DNA from: Symbiodinium natans
Taxonomy: Eukaryota; Sar; Dinophyceae; Suessiales; Symbiodiniaceae
Length of the DNA: 64,000 nucleotides
Assembly: GCA_905221605.1 (NCBI GenBank)
Contig: CAJNDS010002757.1
Span: forward strand, 120,001-184,000
Reading direction: 5' to 3'
Below the pieces are notes generated by a model, which had not been told where the DNA came from, searched no databases, and saw only the letters and a list, made by a program, of their open reading frames with translations. Numbering within the stretch: the first letter of the stretch is position 1; each line of letters opens with the position of its first letter. Positions 31,879-41,270 of this stretch are shown here, piece after piece. Both the position numbers and the translations under genes were made by a program.

Positions 31879-32321
31879 CTTCTGGGTTAAGGTCGGGTGG
31901 ACCTGTGACAGCCTTAGCTCACAGCTCCTGCTTGTGGGTTCGTTAAACAAGTGAACGCTGCACCTGACTCTCCAAGCTCAAGTGCAGGAACTGCAGTGAA
32001 AGCAGAACCTATCAACGCCACGCCGTGGATGTGGCGCTCGACCGTCGTGATCCGACAGCGCAGGCGACAAGTCCACAGGAAAATCCCTAACACCCCGCGA
32101 GCGTCAGCCGAGCTGCACGAGTCTTCTCCTGACTTGAAATCGCCGGCCTGGGTGCGTACCAGTCTGGGGAGTTCCCCGGTTGTCGGGTTTTGGTTAAAGG
32201 TACTGTCTACGGGCTAGGATTCCGACAAATCCTGACAGACCCAAAACAGGGGTCTGCCTGGAGAACGTCTTATTGCGTGTGCTGAACAGACGATGGAAAG
32301 GGCCGTGGACCAGATTCTCTG

Positions 32322-32421
32322 GACCCTAAATTGTACTTCCTCTTTTGGAGGTACCTGATTTTATTATTCGAGTACATTGAGAAGAAGAGGTACCCGAAAA
32401 AAGGAACCACGATTCAGGGTC
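32322..32421. mobile_element. 100-bp TIR element, GGTACC family
   Basis: Inverted ends of about 34 bases (GACCCTAAATTGTACTTCC... and the complement of ...GGAACCACGATTCAGGGTC) match at roughly four of five positions and include GGTACC near the inner edge. There is no clear target duplication. Confidence 0.55.
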
Positions 32422-32689
32422 AGGTAGTGGAGGGAATGCCCAGCTCGCGGCAATGAGCTGCGGCGCCCTCGCTTCGCCGGATCCTCGCGCCAAGCACAGT
32501 TTAGGGCGTGAGGTTTGTAATTTGTAGCATGCAGGGAGTAGGGTTGAAGGTCCTATAACTGTGGCTTGGGAGGCTTAGGGGCTTACGGGGTGTGACTTGT
32601 TTGAGCAGACTGCTATACCATTTCAGTGCTATGCAGCAACAAAGTCTCTCCCGAAAGGAGCCAAATCGAGGATCTTCGAAGGCTAGCCC

Positions 32690-32756
32690 AAAACCCAAAA
32701 CCCAAAACCCAAAACCCTAAACCCTAAACCCTAAACCCTAAACCCTAAACCCTAGC
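32690..32756. repeat. CCCAAAA units merging into CCCTAAA
   Basis: Four CCCAAAA units are followed by about six CCCTAAA units, a block-wise variant change. Confidence 0.9.
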
Positions 32757-33072
32757 CCAAAACCCCAAACCCTTCAACCCAAGCCGCGGATCCCACACGA
32801 GGTGTGAACTTGGCTCACGGAATGCTTACAATTGCAACTTTTGCAGTCGTAGCCAAACCACCGGCCTTTTTCCCAAAGGGCCCATGTACCTGTCTTGCAT
32901 AAACCCAAAACAAGGGGTTCCTTTTTTCATAGCTTTAAGCCGAAAAGCCCTCAGAAGAAGCAGCCTCCGGACCAACAACTGCCTTAAGCCCTTGGTTTTG
33001 TCCTGTCAGGCGTGTGCAAATGATGGATGACAAGAATCAATGGTGCGCACACGACAGCGCTAGCAAACTCAC

Positions 33073-33115
33073 CCAAACCCTTTTGCAACAGGCTTCGCAC
33101 TTCGCCCGGATTGCC
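33073..33115 (-). CDS. Short exon
   Basis: The acceptor is GGGATGCAAG; 14 codons plus one base lead to GTGAGT. It reads GNPGEVRSLLQKGL. An 18-base match to its core recurs at 38288 without the donor. Confidence 0.45.
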
Positions 33116-33340
33116 CTTGCATCCCAGCCCCCTCGACTGTGTGGTGGAGGCACCAAACCCCAAACCCCAAAACCCAAACCCCGAACCCGAAACCCGAAAC
33201 CCTAATCCTTGAGGACGCCGAGGGCTTGGAGAGACGCGATGGAGGTTTGCATCTTCTGCCTCTGACTTACGACTGGGGGTTAGAAGCCCGGTAGCCGTGT
33301 AGGGTTGAGGGTTCAAGGTTGGCGGCTTAAAGCCTCTGAC

Positions 33341-33419
33341 TTGGGATGTTCCCCCTTATACTAACACTCCCGAGTATCATCCCAATTCAGAACTGTTAGC
33401 ATTAGGGGGAACATCCCAA
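33341..33419. mobile_element. hAT-like MITE, copy 3 (79 bp)
   Basis: The same ends as the copy at 6012 (TTGGGATGTTCCCCC... and inverse). It is flanked by CCTCTGAC at 33333-33340 and 33420-33427, a perfect 8-bp duplication. Confidence 0.85.
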
Positions 33420-33999
33420 CCTCTGACAGATTTTCCTGAATATGAACCTCTTAAACCCTTGAAGGAAACATATCAATATGTCCCGAGGGCCTACCCAGGG
33501 TTTGCAGGGGGTCCTTACACGACTTGTTCTTGAGCTAAGGGGCCGAGGAGTTCAAGGATTAAATAATTAGGAGGACATCCCTGAAAATAGAACATGCATC
33601 TCGTCTTGTCTGGTGCTTTAAGGGACTTGGCGTTGTTTCCCCTATATAACCTTATATAGCCCTTTTATATACATATATATATATATATGTATGTATATAC
33701 CTTGTATAGGTCCCTAAATATAAGGGTCCCTCCTTTAGTCCCCTGGCTCTGGGCGAAAGCCATTCTTTGGCCGCTATGAGCACGACGCGTGGCTGGTAGA
33801 GTGTAGCATCTGGGGCCAAAAGGGCTCTTCAATTCTTGGCCCTCGCCAGAAGGGCTAGAACTTGTGTAGAAAAAAGTATGTGTATATATATATATGTATT
33901 GATATAAACTGATTTAATAAAATAAAGATATGTTTACATATATATATGTGCACATGAATGTCTGGAAGCACATGAATGTATGGAATTGGGGTGTCGCCA

Positions 34000-34091
34000 T
34001 ATTGGCGCCGAGATGCCATTCGGCCGATGTTGTGTCTTGCTCTCCCTCGGGAGGCCGCGCCGCTCGTGGGGATGCTGCTTCTGCCAACCTA
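34000..34091 (-). CDS. Possible exon, Ala/Glu-rich
   Basis: The acceptor is CGCCCCCTTGCAG. It contains RLAEAASPRAARPPEGEQDT, then TSAEWHLGANMA. The 3' boundary is unclear. Confidence 0.35.
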
Positions 34092-34470
34092 CTGCAAGGG
34101 GGCGAACCTTTGGGGTTTAGGGTTTTTCGGATTTCGGGTCCTCCCCAAAAAAAAAACAAAAAATAATAAAAGAGAGAACTACCCCAAAACAAAAACAGAA
34201 TAATCATAACAAAAGGAGGCAACATGGTCCTGCAGGCGTATACGGGCTGCTAAGCTCAGGCAAACAGGTTCTTTTGGAAGTCTTTGGGGCTTCTTTGGAA
34301 CGTTTGGAACGTTTAGGATTCTCGACCTGCTCTAGGCTCAGGGTTGATCACCAGTGGCCAGCTCTGTGCCACCAAACCCCGCAATCAACATGGGCATCGC
34401 TGGACAGGGCACGTCCGACCACCCGCCAAGATCCAGGAGGAGGGCTTAGGGCTTAGGGCTTTTTTGCCGC

Positions 34471-34636
34471 CTGCCTAGCAGCCTCGCAACCACGCTGCAG
34501 GGATGCAGTACGTCCGCACTGCAAGTCATAGGAAAAGGACAACTGCAGCCGCTTCGTATCCACTACCATGAGGTCGCCATGCAGGCATGACGACATCGGC
34601 GCACCACCCAAAAAGACCCAATAGAGTCGATCATGC
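34471..34636 (-). CDS. Exon, 55 codons, intact parent of the copy at 13.3 kb
   Basis: The acceptor is TTTCGCTGGAG. One carried base and 55 codons lead to a CAG|GCGGCA donor. It includes HDRLYWVFLGGAPMSSCLHG, then DLMVVDTKRLQLSFSYDLQC. The intron enters CCCTAAG units within about ten bases. A decayed copy sits at 13290-13470. Confidence 0.55.
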
Positions 34637-35216
34637 CTCCAGCGAAACCTGACCCAGCTAGTTAGTGACTAGGGGCCTGGGGTTGAGGGTTGAAAGGGGA
34701 CCTTTCAATTAGGGGATAGGATTACGTAGGGAGACCCTTGGGATATAGACCCTCTGAATAGGGTCCCTGTTTAAGAGAGCCAGAAGAGGGCTAAGAGCGT
34801 CCCCCTTATCCTACCTAGGATAAAACTCCCAACTTGGGCCTAAACTTCTAAACCCTAAACCCTAAACCCTAAACACACAAACTCCAAAAATCATCCCCGT
34901 TGAATTCTGAATCCTGGGCCTCAATGCATCCTCAGCTCCAAAGTCGAGCACGGGCATGGGGTCGGCACGTCACCTTAGAGTTGATAAGGTTTAGGGTATA
35001 GGGTTTAGGGTTTAAGGTTTAGGGTTTAGGGTTTAGGGCCCCAAGTTTAGAGTGTCGAGTTTCCTCTTCCGAAGCTGGCAGGTGGCGTTCGACGCAGGGT
35101 TGGGAATCTAGGATTCCCCTTGCCCTGAGAATAGCCCCGCTCCCCACACAAAACGATTCCGGTCATTGTAGTCGTCTTAGGACTTGAGTAAGGCTTAGTC
35201 ACAATGGGACCGTAAT

Positions 35217-35243
35217 GGGGGGGGGGGGGGGGGGGGGGGGGGG
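35217..35243. repeat. Poly-G run
   Basis: About 27 G in a row followed by CGGGGG. Confidence 0.95.
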
Positions 35244-35717
35244 CGGGGGTTCCCAAAGTATGGGTACCCAGTACGCTTTTGGGGCGTTCCCATAAGGAGG
35301 ATGTTTTTGCAGGGTGGGGCATATGAAGGGGGAACCCTATGAAATATCCATATCACAAGTGAAAAAGCTTCGAACCCCAAGCTCACAGGCGACCAGCTCA
35401 CACCTATGATAATCGCTTCATACTTCCTACATCTTCCTACCCATCGCCTAGTTCGAGTCTTTGGCAAAGGTGCGCAGCTCACACCACCAAGAAAGCATGG
35501 CGTTCGTAGGCAGTGTGCAAATCAGGGTGAGTCTAGACACTCTGCTAATGAATACGGTGAGGGCGGGTGGCTTGCTGGCTTACTCGCCTCGGATGGTACA
35601 GCATACGTTGCACCATTCACAAAAAGCTCTGAACCCTAAACCCTGAATAAGCCCTACAAGCCCACGAAGCCCAAGACCCCAAAAGCCCAATAAGCCCCAC
35701 AACAAGCTGACGCTTAC

Positions 35718-35775
35718 CCATATGTTCCATTGTTTCAGAGAAGCCCTCTGCCAAGCAGGTGCCAGGGTGGCGCGC
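35718..35775 (-). CDS. Exon with GTAAGC donor
   Basis: The acceptor is GATGAGCCGTCAG; 19 codons plus one base lead to GTAAGC. It reads ARHPGTCLAEGFSETMEHM. Confidence 0.45.
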
Positions 35776-36250
35776 CTGACGGCTCATCGCCGCCCTTGGG
35801 GGGGGGGGGGGGCTTGAATTCGGGTTTAACAAATTTGCAGGGTATGAGCCTCCTGAATATGTTGGGTAGGAGACTCAGGAAGAGGCAATCCTACTCAGCC
35901 ACGGGGGCTGGCCAACAACACTCCCGTGACGAGGCGATTAGAATCTGTAGCTTCCCACTGAAGTCTAGACAACCGCTTGGAAGCCCTCACACTCTGCACC
36001 CACTTGGACCAAAACCCTTCAACACTTCAACCCCCGCGGCGGACGGCCGTTTGTTAGACAGTCTTGCTCCAAAATACTGCAAACGCTCAAAGCCTCTGCT
36101 TATACTCGCCAACCCGAAAGATGCCCGAATCGCAGAGTCTGCGAAGACAGAACTTGAACAAGCGATGTGTAAGCGGTACCGACAAGAGATGCGTGAAAGG
36201 GAGGGGAAGGAGGCGATGCTGTGAAAGAGCTTCCAACTCCCTCCCGTCAC

Positions 36251-37122
36251 TCAGGGATATAAAAGACATGATTGGATGATGGCATCTCCACGAAATATGC
36301 GATGGGCACAGGCTTGGCACCTGACGGTACGACGAATCAGCAACATTCTCAAACAACAGCACAATCTGACAACTTACAGGCGGCCATCGCCAGGATTGCA
36401 AGGCACTTGGAAGACTGCAGCATACTCAAACCTGCGGTTACACAGCACCTGAGGCTACGAAAGGGAGTCCTTTTGTGGAAGTTGAGCCCAAAAAAGGAGA
36501 GGAAGGTGCCACTGGGGTCCTAAATCCTAGGCCCTCAAGCCTTGTTTAGCCTAAGCCCTACAACCCTGAACCCGATGGGCCAATTGGGCTTGTAGGGCCC
36601 GGGCAATGTCGTCCCGACATGCTCGGCCCGAAAAGTTCGAGCGCTTGTCTCTGAGCCAAAGACTGCATACCAAAGTGTGGAGGTTTACTGCGCTTCCGCG
36701 TCAGGCCCTGTTAAGCATCCCACATCGGCCTCTGGTCGCCTCTCTCGTTGCTTCCCCTACGCCCCAAAAGGGTTTAGGGCTCAAGGTTTCGGAGGTTGGC
36801 CTTGATGTTGAAGTCTTGAACCCCATGCTTTTCGTCACGTACGAGCAGCTTGGACCAGCAGCCCTTGGGACGCTTTGACCCTTCGGACCAGCTGTGCAAC
36901 ATCAGATGAAGCTTCCCCTCCGTTGTCCCTCGGCAAACCCCCCCCCAACCCCTCAACCCCACGATGGAACACCTCGCTGGGTCTTAGACTTAAGGCACCA
37001 GAGCGAAAATCGCATACCCCAAGCCTAACACCTTCTTCGACTGTAGCCTTCGTAGGGGGAAGTAGGAACCGCACACCAAAGGCCAGATGTTCCTGCTCAC
37101 AGACCTCCAGATACAAGCGCTC
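36251..37122 (-). CDS. Gene 7: last three exons, unknown product
   Basis: Exons 37122-36973 (50 codons), 36448-36378 (23 codons plus two bases) and 36320-36251 (one base, 22 codons, TGA) join in consistent phase. The first reads ERLYLEVCEQEHLAFGVRFL and so on. The last two bring together PCNPGDGR, L and CQACAHR, giving C-x6-C-x2-C, which might bind a metal. Acceptors are GACATCCCAAG, TTTCGTAGCCTCAG and GTACCGTCAG; donors are GAG|GTGTTC and CCT|GTAAGT. Upstream exons probably lie at 37.2-37.8 kb and 40746-40810, but joins are not proven. Plus-strand frames across 36.06-36.52 kb are also open and were rejected. Confidence 0.55.
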
Positions 37123-37569
37123 CTTGGGATGTCTTGGGGGCGAGCATTCTCCTGAAACTCCTCCTCGACTCAGCAACAAATCCTGTGGAGCCCGGACCCG
37201 ACTAACCTTTCTGGAGGGCTGAGGCTCTCTTCTGGCAGGCCTGTGCCCCGCGCCCTTCGGGCCGGGGATGCTTGGCCAGGGCTTCTTTTCGGAATCTATA
37301 TGGATGCACCCTCAGGGGTTCAGGGTTTAGGGTTTCAAGGGAAGTGTTGAGACGCCTCACAACGAAGTCTCGCTCTACGCACCTCGTATCCCTCCCAAAC
37401 TGAACCAGCTTGCATTTCCGCAGTCTAGGGTTCTTGCCGGTGGCCCTCGGAAGGCCCATGAACCCTCGAAGCCCTGCAAGCTGCAGGCCACATGGCAGAG
37501 ACCGGATGGGCACTGCTTCGCAGCCTCCGACTCTGCAGCTGAAGTGCCCCTGCTCTGCAGGGGCGCATC

Positions 37570-37782
37570 TCATGAATCCAGCCACCCGTCATGATGTGAG
37601 GTTCTAGGTTGCAGGATGCTGTCGACCAAAGATTCGAATGAGAGTACCAGCGATGCAAGACGCCTAGCTCTACTCGGCTCACTTGACCATTGGTGCACGG
37701 AGCGGAACTTTGTTGCCGGTCCTGCTTTTTTAAGAACTTTAGCAGCTTGTGTTTTTTCCCACCTCTGCGTCTGCATGATCAC
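37570..37782 (-). CDS. Possible exon of gene 7
   Basis: The minus frame contains KTQAAKVLKKAGPATKFRSV, then HQWSSEPSRARRLASL. It is open and basic, but boundaries are not resolved and the plus strand is open too. Confidence 0.3.
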   Translation of the reverse strand: MIMQTQRWEKTQAAKVLKKAGPATKFRSVHQWSSEPSRARRLASLVLSFESLVDSILQPRTSHHDGWLDS

Positions 37783-37789
37783 ATGCCCT

Positions 37790-40700
37790 GTGTGCCCAAC
37801 TGCAGGTCCTTGTGTTGGTCCCCTTTTTCTCGGTCAGGTTGAACACCTGGCACTTTCAGAGATGCTCTCAAATTATAGGGATCTTGCTGGTGAGCCTCTC
37901 GTGAGCGGCAGCGTGCAATGTGCCAAGCAGTGTTGTTTGAGACTGAAACTGTACCCCCCCCCCCCCCCCCGGAAAAAAAAAAAAAAACGAAAGAGAAGGC
38001 CCCCTCATCCGGGGAGCTGGCATACTCGGTGCCACCCAGCCTCAGAACGAAGGCTGCAACTCTCTGCAAGTCCCGGCTTCATATGAAACCTTCAACCCTA
38101 TTAGGCGAATGAACCCTATACTATGTTCCATATAAACCCTACAATTTGCCGATAATCCACATAATTCCGACAAACCCTTTTGGGCCCCATAAGGCTCTAC
38201 AGCCCCGGTCTCGTCCCCCAAAATCCCGGAGAAAATAACGCCCGACAAGGAAGCCCTCGCCCTAAACCCCAAACCCCAAACCCTAAACCCTTTTGCAACA
38301 GGCTTGCCACTCGATATAAGCAGTCCTAAACCCTAAACCCTAAACCCGACGTAACCATCCCTAAACCCTAAACCCTAAACACCTTTAGGGTGCCCGGCGT
38401 CAAGCTGACCTCCGACTCCCCATCCTTCATTGCCTGCACCCTTGGATGGCTTGCATAGGCTGGCTTAGGATTTGGGGTTTAGGCTTTACAAGTAGGTTTG
38501 GGGCTCATGAGGCTTGAGGGTTGATACTTTTTTGGGTGCTTTATACGGTTGAGAGGGCTTCCAGGACTTACAGGGATTGTTGCGATTTGACACCGGTTGC
38601 CGAGAATACAGAGAAGTGCTGAGAGCATGGCAAGCGGAATCACGGGAGAAAACAAGCACGGCAACCAGAACAGCACAAGCAATCAGAGGGCACAAGGGGA
38701 GTTTAGGGTTAGGGTGCAGAGGGTTGCTTGCAGTAAGATTTGGGGCTAGGGCTTCGGGGCATGTCATCTGCCCAGCGGTGGAATCGTCTGCGAGCATCTT
38801 GCTTCAGCTTCCATGCTTACGCGTTCTACCCCAAATGTCTACATAAGTACGCACACCTGTGAAAGTGAATGCAATAGAAAGACTTATAAAACAAAGGTGT
38901 ATATAGAAGAACTAACTATTTAGCTCATTCACGAATTCACTATAACTAATTAAGTTCATTGCAAAAAGGTTCGTAGACTAAGCCCTACAAACCCTATATC
39001 AACCCTATATAAACACAAAAGCAAAAGCGACTGCCAGATACCTGGGGCCGGCGCAGGGCCTTGTTCACCTCCGGTGGGACATTCCTCTTCGTGACGCGCG
39101 CGCACGCGCCATTCACGCGCTTTCTCAGCACTTTCGAACTGCCGTTTAGGGCGCCTTGGGTGTTTAAGTTAAGGTTTAGGGCTTATAGGGCTTAGGGTTC
39201 CCCATCCAGGGAACAGAAAAGGAAACCTTCTTTGTTGCTTGTGCTTCATGGGGCCCGGGGGAGGAACCATAGGGGACCGAAATCTAAACAAAGTAAACCT
39301 CGGACGTGGGCTCCGGTAGAGGGATCAGTGTTGGTTCGCGGGTTTAGGGTAGAGGTTTCCACGCTTTAGGGATTAGGGATTCAGGGCTTAGTGATTGACG
39401 CTTCGGACACTTCAGGAGAGGCAGCACCGCTCCAAGTCTCCATGATCTACCGCGCTGTGTTCAGAAACTTCAGCTCAGCAAGCCCCCATCCTCAGTCCTC
39501 AACGTCTAGACTCCCGACACAAGATGCGGGCCTCGGGGCCTCCTCCTGAATCCAAAAAACACTCCCTTAAACGAAGTATGAACGACCGCCAGCTTCTGCA
39601 AACAGCGCCGCCGGAAACTCTACAAGCGTGCTAGATTCGAGGCCCCATAGCTCGACACTTTTGGCCCGCGGATGAACAAAACCTGTGACTCATAACGCTA
39701 AACCCTAAACCCTAAACCCTGAACCCTAAACCCTAAACCCTGAACCCTAAACCCTAAACCCTGAACCCCAAACCCTAAACCCTGAACCCACAACTCCCTA
39801 CATCCGCAGCCCAAGGAGAACTTCGCCCAGCCCTTGCCTCCAGTCAGGAGCCTTCATCTGCCAGAAGCGCCCGGTTGTGCCTGGATCAAGAGCACCAAGA
39901 AGCCCTAACCCTGTACCATGCAGGGTTTAGGGGTTAGGGTTTAGGGTTTAGGGCATTTCAGGGTGTGGCGGTTTAGCTTCACGACTAATGTACTGCTTGT
40001 GAAGATCCACCACGTGGTTAAGTTACAGCTGCAAAGCTGAGCGATGCCGTGGGCCTATATGACACTCCTTTTATCGACAGCTCTGTGTGTTGTGAATTCT
40101 GCCTAGTAGCGACTCGCATCTCTTGTGCCGTGCCAAGCCAGTCAACTCCTCCCCTCGAAGACGAACGGTTTCGGGCTTCTTCGGGTGTTAACACCCTTTT
40201 TTCTACCAGGACTCTATGACGTGCCTGGGCCCCTGAACCCTGACAGGCGTGCCGAAGTTAGGGTTTAGGGTTTAGGGTTTCAGTTCCGGGGTTGATGGTT
40301 GAGCGTGCATGCTCACAAAGCTTCGCGACAGGGTCTTCCTCAGCCCACAGCAAACTCTTGGGAGAACACCACCACTTTTCCAGCCCCAAAGCACATAAAG
40401 CCCTCAACCCTCTAACCCAGCACTGCCGAGGCACTAACTCACCCTACGAATCGCAGATCTCAGCCCAAAAGCACCCCTTGAACCTCGAAAGACCAAAACG
40501 AGCCTCCTGCCTCCTTCCGAAAATGTTAGAAGGGTTCAGGGTTTATGGTTTATAGATAGAAAGCCACAAGTAGCTCCAATTCAGATTTCGGGGCGGGGCA
40601 AGGTCCTAATTCGGGGGAAGCTTACGTACCACTGTAGTGGGAAGGGACCCTGGTAGAGTGTTAGGGTTCTGCCCCAAACTCACCTAGGCCTAGAACCCGC
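37790..40700. other. Intergenic or intronic; no firm gene
   Basis: Holds poly-C at 37953, CCCTAAA tracts at 38272-38390, simple AT-rich sequence near 38900 and short TTTAGGG stretches. A weak minus exon (MLADDSTAGQMTCPEAL) may sit at 38735-38797. Confidence 0.5.
39699..39790. repeat. Higher-order telomere-type repeat (21 bp)
   Basis: Two CCCTAAA units and one CCCTGAA unit recur in that order about four times, a 21-bp higher-order unit. Confidence 0.85.
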
Positions 40701-40745
40701 TCAGAGGGACGGGCCAGTTGTGGGCACCACCATCTCTTCAGGCAC

Positions 40746-40810
40746 CTGTCACTTTTCACGGGACATTCAAAGTCGACCAAGATTTGCTGGTTTTGGGCTG
40801 TTCCGGGTGC
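40746..40810 (-). CDS. Exon, upstream part of gene 7 or separate
   Basis: The acceptor is TATTCACAAAG and the donor CAG|GTGCCT. It reads APGTAQNQQILVDFECPVKS, then D. It lies 3' of the gene 8 stop at 41223. Confidence 0.5.
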
Positions 40811-41222
40811 CTTTGTGAATAATGTGTGTGCTGTCCAAGCCACACATGTGCGATGTCAGGGTTCCATCATCAAGGCCTACACCCTAATTAAGCCCTACAT
40901 CCGGCCCAGTGCCGCTCCAATGCAGTTCCCTCGTGGCAAAGGGGGAGTCATAAATCGAAAGCCTGGCTTAAGCTGATGGGTGTAGGATTTAATCGGCTTA
41001 GGGATGTTTAGGGGTTAGGGCTTGTGCCGAGCGCACCACCAACAAAGGCCTGCGGCCCAAGATGGCGCTGTATTATTCTGAGACAGTTCAAACCACTCGG
41101 TGGTTTGGGGTCGATGACGACACTCTGCAACGGGCTCGGGCTTCCCAAAATGTATCAACAACCCGCCGATCGATATACTAATCTCTGGGGAGGTGGGCCT
41201 AAGAGGGCTCGGTCATGGGTCT

Positions 41223-41270
41223 TCAAGGTCTCAGCATGGGCACAACGACTTCTGCGTCCCGAACCTGCGC
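41223..41270 (-). CDS. Gene 8 terminal exon
   Basis: The acceptor is GGCAATGCAAG, then AQVRDAEVVVPMLRP and TGA. Confidence 0.45.
   Translation of the reverse strand, partial: AQVRDAEVVVPMLRP

Noticed and set aside
35730-36523. Plus-strand exons ending near 36224 and 36504
   Set aside because: They have plausible acceptor and donor sites, but minus-strand exons 36448-36378 and 36320-36251 join in phase with 37122-36973 and end in a stop.
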